This document shows positions 18,362 to 27,592 of a stretch of 64,000 bases of DNA, piece after piece (within the stretch, counting starts at the first letter, position 1; every line of letters begins with the position of its first letter). The stretch lies in assembly GCF_020091585.1 (NCBI RefSeq), contig NZ_CP083582.1:310001-374000 (forward strand), written 5' to 3'. The notes below the pieces were generated by a model. It was given only the letters and a program-made list of their open reading frames with translations, had not been told where the DNA came from and searched no databases. Both the position numbers and the translations under genes were made by a program. The DNA comes from Kovacikia minuta CCNUW1. Lineage in GTDB: Bacteria; Cyanobacteriota; Cyanobacteriia; Leptolyngbyales; Leptolyngbyaceae.

Positions 18362-19522
18362 TCAATAGTCCACGCCTCGCTTCAAGTCCACACCTTTTTC
18401 GGCATAATGTTTGTGGCAAATCATTTCAGAATGGATGGTTGCAAGATCAAAATAGGCAGGGGGATTTTTGCAACGACCAGTGATGATGATTTCGGTGTCA
18501 CGGGGTTTACGCAGAAGTGCCTGAACGATCGGTTCTTCGGGGAGAAGTTCTAAATCGACCGTGGGGTTGAGTTCATCCAGAATGATGGTTTTATAGAGAC
18601 CAGAAGCGATCGCTGCCCGCGCAATTTCCCAACCCCGTTCTGCTTCAACGTAATCTAATTCCTGCTGCTGTCCTCGCCAAACGATCGCATCCCGACCACA
18701 GCGCTGATGATCGACCAGATTGGGGTAGCTTTGGCGCAGGGCAGCGATCGCCGCATCCTCGGTATAGCCAGAACCCCCCTTGAGCCATTGCATAATCAGC
18801 ACCCGATGGGACTTATCATGGCTGATGCCACGACCGATCGCCTGAAGCGCTTTCCCTAATGCACTGGTAGACTTACCCTTGCCAGATCCGGTGTAAATTT
18901 CGATGCCTGCGATCCCCTGGTCTTGGGCGATGGAATGATAGTGGGGACGCATCTCCGAGTGCAGATCGGCAATATCTAATAGAGGTTGGGGTGCTGCCCG
19001 TCCTGTCGCGATAATTTCCATCTGCTCTGGCTTGCGCTTCAGCGTGGCAACCACCTCTTCCACGGGCAATAAGCCCAAATCTAAAACGGGATTCAGTTCA
19101 TCCAGCACAACAACGGAATAGAGTCCAGAGGCGATCGCACCCTTGGCAACATCCCATCCACGCTGCGCCTCCATCTGATCGAAACGGCTAATGTTGTCGG
19201 GTCCAAAAAATTCTGCCCTCCCTGTACGCACCTGGTCTATTAGATGGGGAAAACCAAGCTGCAATGCTTCAATGGCAGCATCCTCGTCGTAGGTGCGTCC
19301 CGGTCCCTTCAAAAAGCGCAACAATAAGACACGCGTTTGCCAGTCCGAATGAATGCCCAACCCAATCGATCGCAACACCACCCCTAGCGCTGCCTGGGAT
19401 TTACCTTTGCCCGCCCCATCGTAGACATGGATCTGACCGGTGATGCGCTCAGACCGGGTGACCGCAGTGCGAATTCCAACCCCTGGTCGTACCATAGACC
19501 TAACTGCTTGCTGTTGCTTCAT
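18362..19522 (-). CDS. Tandem-duplicated corrinoid adenosyltransferase-like P-loop protein
   Basis: 386 residues made of two copies of a CobA/BtuR-type domain. The first (about residues 28-195) has Walker A GAGKGKS after GQIHVYD; the second (about 200-375) has GSGKGKS after AGIEIYT. Both carry the matching VVLDELNP / IILDELNP acidic motif and an IATGRAAP / IITGRCKN motif. The single-domain enzyme adenosylates cob(I)alamin or cobyrinic acid diamide. The fused tandem form may fold as an intramolecular dimer. cobM lies 3 kb away on the same strand, which fits a cobalamin role. Confidence 0.75.
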   Translation of the reverse strand: MKQQQAVRSMVRPGVGIRTAVTRSERITGQIHVYDGAGKGKSQAALGVVLRSIGLGIHSDWQTRVLLLRFLKGPGRTYDEDAAIEALQLGFPHLIDQVRTGRAEFFGPDNISRFDQMEAQRGWDVAKGAIASGLYSVVVLDELNPVLDLGLLPVEEVVATLKRKPEQMEIIATGRAAPQPLLDIADLHSEMRPHYHSIAQDQGIAGIEIYTGSGKGKSTSALGKALQAIGRGISHDKSHRVLIMQWLKGGSGYTEDAAIAALRQSYPNLVDHQRCGRDAIVWRGQQQELDYVEAERGWEIARAAIASGLYKTIILDELNPTVDLELLPEEPIVQALLRKPRDTEIIITGRCKNPPAYFDLATIHSEMICHKHYAEKGVDLKRGVDY

Positions 19523-20208
19523 CTTAGCGAAACTGACTCGGAACCTTTACTCTCGATTGAAGTGTACGCTATATCTGGCGTTTTAGAAAAACTGACCTTA
19601 GCACTTTAGAAAAAAATGGCAACGAGAAACCAGGTTTTTTATGAAAAATGTTGGATGATTGGAGCCATTTGTTTGAAAGCAACTGGGTTTTGAGATGGGG
19701 CGTTCTCTACCCAGTGGGAAACGTTTCTTTAGCTTCAGATACATCCCTTACTACAACCAGAGGGCTGAGAGGATGTTTGAAAAGGTATGGACTGTAAGAT
19801 GCAACACTCAGAGATCCCCCCTAACCCCCCTTTTAAAGGCTACGGTGTACACACAAGTCGATCGCTGATTCGTTTTCCGAAAACCTGATCCTCCACAACC
19901 TTGATTTCTCGTTGCCGGTTCTCAATAAGCCGAGATTATTGAGATTTCAGCCAATTTCCAAAGTTGAGGCAGAGCAAGGGTTTCAGGACTTGTGTTCACA
20001 GATTTCCGACTTGTGTGTACACGGTAGCCTTTTAAAGGGGGGAAACAGGCTTAAAGTCCCCCTGATTAAGGGGGACTTAGGAGGATCGCATCTTTGCTAC
20101 CGACAGTAGGACTTTTCAAACACCCTCTGAAACCCAATTTCTGAGATTTGATAACCCATACTCCAGTTATGGTAAGTTTTGGTTGTATAAAAATAATAAC
20201 TTCGGACC
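19523..20208. other. Intergenic stretch with a nested mobile repeat
   Basis: Divergent region between the adenosyltransferase-like gene and the multicopper oxidase gene. Most of it is explained by the 192-bp MITE at 19838-20029 and the hairpin repeat it sits in (about 19812-20096). The 110 bp before 20209 probably hold the oxidase promoter. No gene seen. Confidence 0.6.
19838..20029. mobile_element. 192-bp MITE with 23-bp terminal repeats and 7-bp target duplication
   Basis: The left end ggctacggtgtacacacaag (to 19860) and the complement of the right end (20007-20029) agree at 22 of 23 positions. The bases directly outside are ttttaaa on both sides (19831-19837 and 20030-20036), a 7-bp target duplication. 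No transposase is encoded, so it must be moved in trans. It sits in the loop of an older repeat made of gatcccccctaacccccc and ggggggaaacagg. Confidence 0.85.
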
Positions 20209-21358
20209 ATGAGGTTTTCACTCCTGTCTGGTTTGACGCGAAGATCGCTGTTTGGAGCTGGATTTTTAGGAACTGGAGCTTTATTTGGCAGCCTTCTACC
20301 AAAAGCGATTGCGGCACAGAAGCCCAAGGCTCCCGGTCGCCCACTACCCGATAGTACAGGAACATCGGCTCCCCTTGTCATGCATGGTGGTAGTACAACC
20401 ATTGGGGATGTGGATCACGATCGGAATGGGTTTGACCCGCGTGCCATCCTGACTGACTGGGACGCAGGCACGGTTTCAAAACTACCCGATGGGCAAACAT
20501 TACGGGAATATAAAATTACTGTAGAAGAACGGGAAATTGAGATTGCACCGGGTGTTTCCTACCCCGCCCTGGACCTATAACGGTCGGGTTCCCGGTCCAA
20601 CCATTCGCGTCACAGAGGGCGATCGGGTTCGGATTCACTTTTCCAACCAGGGCACCCATCCCCACACCATTCACTTTCATGGCATTCACTCGGTTCGTCA
20701 GGATGGCATTCCAGGCATGCTGGAAGCATTTCCCGGTCAGGAAGTGGTTTATGAATTTGATGCTAAACCTTTTGGCTGCCATCTGTACCATTGCCATTCC
20801 GCCCCATTTAAGCGGCATTTGCATAAAGGACTCTATGGGGCGTTCATTATTGATCCACGTCCAAAACGGTCTCCCAAGTCGAAACGTTACCCAAAGCGGA
20901 AGCAGTATTCAGACGAGGAAAAGGTTGCTCGGTCCCGACTTTTGGGAAGCCCAGAAAATACCCAATGGCAAGAATTTGTCATGGTGATGAATGCGTTTGA
21001 TACTAACTTTGATGAAGAGAACGAGTTCTACGCTATCAATACCGCTCCCCACGAATTTATGAAGCGTCCTATTCGGGTTGAGCGCGATCGCCCTGTGCGA
21101 ATTTATCTCATCAATGTCACTGAATTTGATCTGATTAACTCTCTGCACCTGCACGCCAACTTTTTTAACTATTACGACCAGGGCACCACCCTGACACCAA
21201 CCTTACGGACCGTCGATACCGTCATGCTTTGCCAGGGGCAGCGGGGTATTTTAGAATTTTCTTACCAGAAGCATGAACCAGGGGTGTATATGTTTCATGC
21301 CCATCAGTCAGAATTTGTCGAACTGGGCTGGATGAGTGCATTTGAGGTCGTGGCATGA
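20209..21358 (+). pseudogene. Two-domain multicopper oxidase, frameshifted
   Basis: An exported cupredoxin-type oxidase with a Tat-like N-terminus (TRRSLFGAGFLGTGALFG). Copper-ligand motifs are HTIHFHG, HLYHCHS, LHLHANFF and FHAHQSE. The only ligand-type Cys is in the first domain (HCH); the last motif is HAH without Cys. That matches two-domain oxidases or nitrite-reductase-like proteins rather than three-domain laccases. The frame breaks at 20567-20569, where an extra C turns PAWTYNG into a stop; without it one continuous protein of about 380 residues results. The stop overlaps the start of the ZIP gene (ATGA), so the pair is an operon. Confidence 0.8.
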
Positions 21359-22509
21359 AACGAGCAGGGTCGTGGGTAGTTTTGCCGCTTGTGGCTTTAA
21401 TCCTGGCGATCGGGATCTTCCTGGGTAGTCAATCCCTTGCCCCCCCTGGCGTTTTGGCTCCTCCCCTGGAAAAGTTGACGGTTGAACAAACCGTGCTGGA
21501 TGACCAGAGTATTTGGCTCCTGGTCAGAGCTAGAGGAACAGAACCCGTGCAGATTGCGCAGGTTCAGGTTGACGGGTCCTACTGGGAGTTTCGCCAGGAA
21601 CCCGCTGGCTCATTACCTCGATTGGCTACTGCCTGGCTTCGTCTCCACTACCCCTGGGTCAGCAATGAAACCCATCACATTATATTGGTTACAAATACTG
21701 GAGCCACCTTTGAGCATACGATTGACGCTGCACAACCAACCCCCCAACCCTCGCTCCAGCGCTTGCCTTACTATTCTTGGTTAGGGCTGTGTGTAGGGAT
21801 CTTGCCCGTAGCCCTGGGAATGCTTTTCTATCCCTATCTGAGAACGGTGAGTGGGCAGGGAATGAAATTTTTACTGGCGTTAACTCTGGGAATGCTGGCA
21901 TTTCTTCTGATAAACCTATGGGAGGAAGGGCTGAAGGTGGCGAACAAAGCAGCAACCCCATTTTTAGCCGGAAATGTCGTCTGGCTAGTTGCGGGTTTTG
22001 TTTTCCTAATCCTGCTGCTCGTTGAGCGGCGAACCAATAACCCATCCCAGGGAACCTCACCCGCAACCAAGCTGGCGCTGAATACTGGGTTACACAACCT
22101 GGGAGGAGGGCTGGCGATCGGAACCTCCTTTGCCTCAGGAGAAGCCCCTTTAGGCTCCCTTTTAATGATTGGTTTCGCTCTGCATAACATCAACAAGGGA
22201 ATCGGGATTGCTACACCACTCGCAGAGTCGTACCCTAAACCCATTCCCTTGCTAAAACTCATTGCCCTGGCAGGTTTGCCCGCTGTTCTGGGTACCTGGA
22301 TTGGAGCATTTGCCTTCTCTTCCCAATGGGTCGCCCTGTTTTTCGGCATTGGAGTGGGAGTGATCCTGAAAGTTATGGTAGAAGTTGGCTCATACCTGAT
22401 GCAGACGGCTCAGAAATTAGGAGGAACCTGGCTCTCCCAAACCAGTCTTGCTGGGTTCTGCCTGGGTCTGGTTGTGATGTATGGCATGGCACTTCTGGTT
22501 AACGTGTAA
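21355..22509 (+). CDS. ZIP family metal transporter with N-terminal extracytoplasmic domain
   Basis: 384 residues. A first membrane helix (LVALILAIGIFLGSQ) leads into about 110 residues of beta-rich sequence outside the membrane, then a ZIP permease domain with about eight helices from residue 140. ZIP helices four and five normally carry HNxxEG and HExxEG-type metal ligands. Here they read GLHNLGGGLAIG and ALHNINKGIG, so Gly and Lys replace acidic residues. Transport of divalent metal is the family role, but the altered site leaves substrate and activity uncertain. It is coupled by a 4-base overlap to the multicopper oxidase. Confidence 0.8.
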   Translation: MKRAGSWVVLPLVALILAIGIFLGSQSLAPPGVLAPPLEKLTVEQTVLDDQSIWLLVRARGTEPVQIAQVQVDGSYWEFRQEPAGSLPRLATAWLRLHYPWVSNETHHIILVTNTGATFEHTIDAAQPTPQPSLQRLPYYSWLGLCVGILPVALGMLFYPYLRTVSGQGMKFLLALTLGMLAFLLINLWEEGLKVANKAATPFLAGNVVWLVAGFVFLILLLVERRTNNPSQGTSPATKLALNTGLHNLGGGLAIGTSFASGEAPLGSLLMIGFALHNINKGIGIATPLAESYPKPIPLLKLIALAGLPAVLGTWIGAFAFSSQWVALFFGIGVGVILKVMVEVGSYLMQTAQKLGGTWLSQTSLAGFCLGLVVMYGMALLVNV

Positions 22510-22514
22510 CAAAA

Positions 22515-22540
22515 CAAAAACCCGCCATTTGGTGGCGGGT
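22515..22540 (-). terminator. Intrinsic terminator for cobM
   Basis: Hairpin acccgcca/tggcgggt (22520-22540) followed on the minus strand by a T-run (complement of 22515-22519 and beyond). It lies between the convergent ZIP and cobM genes and can serve cobM, possibly both. Confidence 0.65.
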
Positions 22541-22624
22541 CGGGTGTACCTATGAGTGCTTCGTAGAATAACAACAAATCGGAACCGGGGCACTCCGGAT
22601 AGAAAACAAATTTTCTGTGTTGAT

Positions 22625-23476
22625 TCAATGAGACCGACGGAAAAGATGGGCATGAGCAGGATTATAGAGCTGCGATCGCGCCCGTACCAAATTGGGCAGC
22701 CAATCTGATTCTTCTGAAGTGCTTTGACGGGTAATTTCTGCGGGTACCGTTGTCGCCGCCAGAGCTGGACTGATCAAATACAGCGTCGTCCGAGTCAAAT
22801 TTTCTTGCTTTGTTACTGACGCCATCCGTTCTAGCGGCACCAGCCAAATTTTTTCGTCTTCCCAACTGAGGCGGTAACAAATTGCAACTGGAGTGGTTGC
22901 CGGATAATGCTGTAGTAGTCTTGCCTGTGCCTTCTCCACATGACGCGCACTCAAATAAAGACAGAGGCTTGCCTGATGCGCCGCCAGGGTTGCCAGTTCC
23001 TCTGCCTGCGGAACTTCTGTCCGTCCGCTGACTCGCGTCAAAATGATGGTTTGAACCAGACCTGGAACCGTCAACTCAACCCGAAGCTTCGCCGCTGCTG
23101 CCTGATAAACGCTAATCCCCGGCACAACCTCAAACGGAATACCAGCCTCAACCAGCGTCTGCATTTGCTCCTGAACCGCTCCATAGAGACTGGGATCACC
23201 CGAATGGAGACGCACCACGGAATGCCCTGCCCGCACCCGCTCAACCAGCAGGGAAAGGATTTCCTCCAGGGTTTTGTCCGCGGTAGGGATCAGCTCAGCC
23301 TGCGATCGCACCCCTTGCAAAATCTGTTCTGGTACTAAAGAATCGGCGAACAAAATCACATCCGCCTGCGCCAGTAGCCGTTGTGCCTTAACTGTCAGCA
23401 ACTCAGGGTCCCCTGGACCCGCACCTACAATGTAAACAGCAGCAGGAAGGGAAGGGAGATCCGATGGGCAGTTCAT
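22625..23476 (-). CDS. cobM: Precorrin-4 C11-methyltransferase
   Basis: 283 residues of the tetrapyrrole methylase family, transferring a methyl from S-adenosylmethionine to C11 of precorrin-4 in cobalamin synthesis. AAVYIVGAGPGDPELLTVK is the N-terminal SAM signature, followed by VVRLHSGDPSLYGAV and FEVVPGISVYQAAAA. These residues distinguish cobM/cbiF from cysG-like enzymes. It is complete and single-copy here, with a terminator downstream. Together with the adenosyltransferase-like protein at 18362-19522 it implies cobalamin or pseudocobalamin synthesis. Confidence 0.92.
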   Translation of the reverse strand: MNCPSDLPSLPAAVYIVGAGPGDPELLTVKAQRLLAQADVILFADSLVPEQILQGVRSQAELIPTADKTLEEILSLLVERVRAGHSVVRLHSGDPSLYGAVQEQMQTLVEAGIPFEVVPGISVYQAAAAKLRVELTVPGLVQTIILTRVSGRTEVPQAEELATLAAHQASLCLYLSARHVEKAQARLLQHYPATTPVAICYRLSWEDEKIWLVPLERMASVTKQENLTRTTLYLISPALAATTVPAEITRQSTSEESDWLPNLVRARSQLYNPAHAHLFRRSH

Positions 23477-23499
23477 GGGAAAAAGAAGAAAGTAAAGGG

Positions 23500-23635
23500 G
23501 AGTCCTATTTGGGAAAGGAAAGAGGAGAGGGGGAGAGAAGGAAGAAGGGGATGGGGAAGGGGGAAAAGACTATCTCTTCTACATCCCCTAACTCCTAACT
23601 CCTAACCCCTAATTCCTAACTCCTCACTCCCAAAA
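23500..23635. repeat. Compound short-repeat tract upstream of cobM
   Basis: Purine-rich ggaaagg/ggggaag modules followed by repeated taactcc heptamers (aactcctaactcctaac). Non-coding. Confidence 0.75.
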
Positions 23636-23712
23636 GCAAATACTGGTTTCAAATTTTCCGGATGGTTCTCCGTACAGTAGAAGTATGGAATGGTAGATGC
23701 ACCCTGATTTAG

Positions 23713-23741
23713 CCCTGGAGGTTTCCTCCAGGGTCTTTTTT
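23713..23741 (+). terminator. Intrinsic terminator on the + strand without an upstream gene
   Basis: Perfect 9-bp stem ccctggagg/cctccaggg with loop ttt, followed by tcttttttat. It overlaps the lgt stop codon region but has the T-run on the opposite strand. No + strand gene precedes it, so it may end a small RNA. Confidence 0.7.
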
Positions 23742-24642
23742 ATGGCACCCTATCCGACTGGGATGGGGTACTTGAGGGAGAATCTGATTCCTGAGGTTGG
23801 ACAACATCTGGAAGATAGCGACGTAACCTGTAAAGCCAAACCAAACCCAGCACACCGATCGTAATTCCAACTAAACTGACGACCTGAGCAATTCGCAGCG
23901 GTCCTAACATCAAACTATCGGTGCGTAATCCTTCAATCCAGAAACGACCACAACTATACAGGGCAAGATAGACCAGAAACAGCGTACCTGGCTTGAGCTG
24001 GAATTTGCCCTTTTGTCCCCCCGAAAACAGCCCGATCAACACACCAAATACCATCAAGTCCCAGAGTGACTCGTAGAGAAAGGTCGGGTGAAAATAGGAA
24101 AACCCTTCGTATCCTGGTGGGCGACGTTCTGGCGGAATATACAATTTCCAGGGAAGGTCAGTCGGACGCCCAAATGCTTCTGAGTTAAAAAAGTTTCCCC
24201 ACCGTCCGATCGCCTGTCCCAAAATCAGAGACGGAGCCACCAGATCTGTCAATTGCCAGAAGGGAATTCGTCGGACACGGGCAAAAATTAAAGCTGCAAC
24301 GAGTCCCCCCAAAATTGCCCCATGAATTGCAATGCCACCTTTCCAAATGGCAATAATTTGATCAGGACGCTGGGCATATTCCTGCCATTGAAACAACACG
24401 TAATAAAGCCTTGCCGAGGGAATTGCTGCAACCACCAGCCAGATGGCAAGATCACTGATAATTTCAGGATCAAAATTCCGCTGTTTCGCTAGGGACCGAG
24501 ATAACGTAACACCAATTAACACCGCCGAAGCGATCAGAAAACCATACCAGCGAACCAGGATTGGGCCCCATTCAAACAAAATCGGACCAGGAGACGCGAA
24601 TTGAACCGCCAGGGGTAAATCACCAAGAAACAGCATGGGCAA
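23740..24642 (-). CDS. lgt: Prolipoprotein diacylglyceryl transferase
   Basis: 300 residues, seven membrane helices. It transfers diacylglycerol from phosphatidylglycerol to the lipobox Cys of prolipoproteins, the first step of lipoprotein maturation. The family signature is [13 protein letters not shown], with [16 protein letters not shown] before it and [13 protein letters not shown] after it. Length and topology are normal. Clients encoded in this window probably include the lipobox protease at 14345-15514. Confidence 0.93.
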   Translation of the reverse strand: MPMLFLGDLPLAVQFASPGPILFEWGPILVRWYGFLIASAVLIGVTLSRSLAKQRNFDPEIISDLAIWLVVAAIPSARLYYVLFQWQEYAQRPDQIIAIWKGGIAIHGAILGGLVAALIFARVRRIPFWQLTDLVAPSLILGQAIGRWGNFFNSEAFGRPTDLPWKLYIPPERRPPGYEGFSYFHPTFLYESLWDLMVFGVLIGLFSGGQKGKFQLKPGTLFLVYLALYSCGRFWIEGLRTDSLMLGPLRIAQVVSLVGITIGVLGLVWLYRLRRYLPDVVQPQESDSPSSTPSQSDRVP

Positions 24643-25072
24643 ATTAGAATGAGCAAATCAAAACATGACAACGCCACAAGTACAAGCGCTCTATATTATC
24701 AGTGGTTGATCTATAGTGACCATACCACGACAGTTTGAACGAATCGTGAATCAACAAAGGACAAGCGAACGTGTTGATTGGTTAATGGGTAATGGGTGTA
24801 TCTGCAATGACCCATTGCCCTTTATCACCCACTCCATACTCCTTAAAGTTTAGACTTACGTAAACCCTGCGGGTTTGAACCAGGTATCAAGCATCGCGAT
24901 CAGCAGAGTAGCTTAAACCTCCGAAGTTCTGGTTAAGACACGTAAGCCCAAAAAGTTTGCAAATAAATTTCTCTAAACTCTGAGAACAGGTTAGGGTTGG
25001 GAATCCTAAAAATAAGTCCGCAGGTAATTGGTTGCTTTCACCCCACTGCGATCGCCCAAGAATAAGAGGCTT
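24643..25072. other. Divergent intergenic region
   Basis: Holds the promoter regions of lgt (minus) and the repeat-built protein (plus). A partly palindromic module (taatgggtaatgggtgta ... tgacccattgccc) lies at about 24783-24822. No gene or RNA recognised. Confidence 0.45.
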
Positions 25073-26881
25073 ATGATTCAGGTTCCCCTTCCTTCGGTTG
25101 GTTCATCCCCAGCAGGGCATAAACACACTGAACTGGTGCATTCAGATTACCCGCCGTTTCACTTGGCACCGCTTAGCCAAACCGTTCTTCAAATACCCGA
25201 TCCCTCCTTTCTGAACCATCCCACCGCTGCTTCTGCCCTTTTTCAACCAACTGTTGAGGCAATGCAGCAACTTGTTGCCCTGATCCATACCTTACAGTTG
25301 GCAACGCCTTCGTCCCACGAGCTTGCGTCCCCTGAATCGTTCAATCTCCCGCTTAGCCCCGATCTCCTGATGCCCTACGTCAGTGAGGAAGCATATGAGG
25401 TTGCGGAAGCTTTGCAGCAGGAAAAGGAGCCAGGGGTCAGGAGTCAGGAGTTGGGAGTTGGGGGAGATGGGGAAGATTGCTTGACTTCCCCATCTTCCCT
25501 ATTGTCCCCATCCTCCCCGTCCCCCTATCCTCTTCAGTCCTCACTTCTGACGATCGAAGCGCTGACTTCCTATCTGCTCTGGTCAGTGGTTCGTAGTTCC
25601 TACATCACCATGCAGTTGATTGAGGGCGTCCGCGCTCAGCAGCAGGTAGATGAAACCTGGACACCCGGAATGGTTCGGTTGGCAATCCTACTAATTGTTA
25701 AAACTCCTGAATTGGATACGTGCTTTGACCTGGCAACAGGTTGCCGCCCCCAATCCCTGCTTGCTGAGGACGAAGTTTTGCGATTGGATGATCATGGGTG
25801 GTTCGCAGGACGATCGCCCAGCCTGCCCCATCAATTGGGCGATCGCGTTGAAAACCAACTCCAGGTACTGCTCCAACAAATTCAAGCCACAAATCCTTTT
25901 ATCGCCCCATTGCTGGAAGGGTTATCCCTGCCCCTCCTGCAACCGGGGCAGAACTGGCAAATGGCTGAAATCCGACTCCAGTTGGGGTTTGAGTTTACCG
26001 TTGGGGAAGCAGAATCGATGACTTACCAGACTTCCTACATCCAATCTGACCTGGTTGAAGCTGAATTGCTAGAAGAGACCGCGATCGCGGAAACCAGTTC
26101 CCAGATCTTTTCAGTTGTTGCCCCTGCTTCCCAGGTATCTGTCGTAGAACTGCCTTGCCAACCGTTTAGTACATCAACCCTGGTGCGCCTGAGCGACCCA
26201 GAAACGCTGGAGCGTTATAGCCAAACCCTGACCCATCAGCACACTCTCAGGGCGATCGCCTCCCTGCAACAAAGCCAATTACCCAATGACCCCCATGAGC
26301 ACCTGCTCCACATCATCACTAAAGCCGATGAGATCGTCCACGGCACCCATCCAATCAGTGCCTCAGGAATTTATCTTCAGCAGCCAATCCGGTTAATGCA
26401 GGAGTTGATGCCCAAACTGCTATGGCAAATTACCCGCAGTTCCTATGAAGTGATGCAACTCATGGGAGGGGTTGAAGTATCTATTCTGCAACCGGGGTTC
26501 CACTGGCAACAAGGCACCCTTCGATTACTGCCAGCTTTATGGTTTCAGGCATCTAGCGTTAATTGTGCGATCGACCTTGCGACAGGAAGAGTTGTTCTGT
26601 CTCCAAATGAGTTTTTGCCACCTGAAACTGTTTGCCAAATCAAAATTTCTCCAGCATCCAAAATTCCTCTTCAACCGAGCCAGTTCCAGCATCCCCTTCT
26701 GGTTGAGGAACTACTCTCCTTAATCAAGCAACAAATTTACAAAGCCACACCTGAAATTTACCTGTGGATGGATGGAACTCCAGTAGAATGGCTCCAAGGT
26801 AGACAAGATTGGAAAGAGGGAACCCTACACCTCAAATTGGGTCTGGAGTTCATGCCTGATGTACACCTATGCCTTTCTTAA
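25073..26881 (+). CDS. Unknown protein built from four related repeats, upstream of gvpL/F
   Basis: About 602 residues, no recognised family. Two long modules each contain a pair of related units. The first of each pair carries RSSYITMQLIEGV or RSSYEVMQLMGGV and ends CFDLATG or CAIDLATG. The second of each pair carries LLQPGQNWQMAEIRLQLGFEF or the like (WKEGTLHLKLGLEF). All four share a PGxxWxxGxxRL core. A low-complexity segment encoded by a repeat tract (25427-25554) interrupts the first module. The stop overlaps the GvpL/F start by 23 bp, so the two are co-translated. ATG at 25073 has a GAGG site; a TTG at 25028 is the alternative. Confidence 0.7.
   Translation: MIQVPLPSVGSSPAGHKHTELVHSDYPPFHLAPLSQTVLQIPDPSFLNHPTAASALFQPTVEAMQQLVALIHTLQLATPSSHELASPESFNLPLSPDLLMPYVSEEAYEVAEALQQEKEPGVRSQELGVGGDGEDCLTSPSSLLSPSSPSPYPLQSSLLTIEALTSYLLWSVVRSSYITMQLIEGVRAQQQVDETWTPGMVRLAILLIVKTPELDTCFDLATGCRPQSLLAEDEVLRLDDHGWFAGRSPSLPHQLGDRVENQLQVLLQQIQATNPFIAPLLEGLSLPLLQPGQNWQMAEIRLQLGFEFTVGEAESMTYQTSYIQSDLVEAELLEETAIAETSSQIFSVVAPASQVSVVELPCQPFSTSTLVRLSDPETLERYSQTLTHQHTLRAIASLQQSQLPNDPHEHLLHIITKADEIVHGTHPISASGIYLQQPIRLMQELMPKLLWQITRSSYEVMQLMGGVEVSILQPGFHWQQGTLRLLPALWFQASSVNCAIDLATGRVVLSPNEFLPPETVCQIKISPASKIPLQPSQFQHPLLVEELLSLIKQQIYKATPEIYLWMDGTPVEWLQGRQDWKEGTLHLKLGLEFMPDVHLCLS
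25427..25554. repeat. Repeat tract inserted in frame in the 602-residue protein
   Basis: Contains caggagt heptamers, then a gatggggaag / cttccccatc inverted pair and ccccatc/ccccgtc units. It encodes about 42 residues of low complexity (for example SPSSLLSPSSPSPYPLQSS) and keeps the frame open. Confidence 0.75.
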
Positions 26882-27530
26882 AACCCCTGCTGAGCCGCTG
26901 GAACTCCCAATTGGAATAGAGAATCCAGTGCAAGTGGTTAATCAGAATGGAATTGCTGCGGTGGTTGAGCCAGATTTGATTTTGGATGGGCTGAGAGATG
27001 ATACAGCTTTGATGCAGGCCGTACTGTCCCACGATCGGGTAATTCGCGAGCTATTTTTGCAAACAACCATCCTGCCACTACGGTTTGGTACCAGTTTTAT
27101 TTCTTTACAGGGGTTGCTAACCCATTTGGATGCAAATCAGCCAACCTATTTAGAAAAACTGACTCAATTTGAAGGAAAAGCCGAATACCCGCTTAAATTT
27201 ATTCCCCTGAGTTTACCGGAAATCCCAATCTCATCTGAGATGAAGGGAAAAGAATACTTCCTGGCAAAGAAAAACCAGTACCAAACCCAGTTAGAACATC
27301 AAAAACAGCAGCAAGATGAGGTTAATGCCACTCTTCGCATGATTGCCCAAGCCTATTCCCAATTTGTTACCAGTGAAGCCCAATCTGAGGTTGAAACCAT
27401 CTACCTACTCAGCGATCGCCAGAAAGAATCTCAGCTTCATCAAGCTTTTCGAATCTGGCAGGAGCAGTGCCCTAGCTGGCAAATGACGTTAGGAGAAGCC
27501 CTACCTCCCTATCATTTTCTGTCAGACTAG
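26859..27530 (+). CDS. GvpL/GvpF family gas-vesicle-type protein
   Basis: 223 residues. The start MYTYAFLKTP, the segment LPLRFGTSF and the C-terminal half with LSDRQKESQLHQAF identify the GvpL/F family, accessory proteins of gas vesicle assembly that contact GvpA. No gvpA or other gvp gene is visible in the window. The only partner is the unknown repeat protein that overlaps it. Lone GvpL/F genes occur in cyanobacteria without gas vesicles, so its role here is uncertain. Confidence 0.85.
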   Translation: MYTYAFLKTPAEPLELPIGIENPVQVVNQNGIAAVVEPDLILDGLRDDTALMQAVLSHDRVIRELFLQTTILPLRFGTSFISLQGLLTHLDANQPTYLEKLTQFEGKAEYPLKFIPLSLPEIPISSEMKGKEYFLAKKNQYQTQLEHQKQQQDEVNATLRMIAQAYSQFVTSEAQSEVETIYLLSDRQKESQLHQAFRIWQEQCPSWQMTLGEALPPYHFLSD

Positions 27531-27592
27531 CAGAAAAAACCTCTTATTTCCTGAAATCCCCACCAGCCTGAAAATAGAACCTAAATCAAGCC

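Noticed and set aside
23615-23632. actcctcact resembling the Yfr1 small-RNA core
   Set aside because: It is part of a run of taactcc heptamers, and the second half of the core (cacac) is absent.
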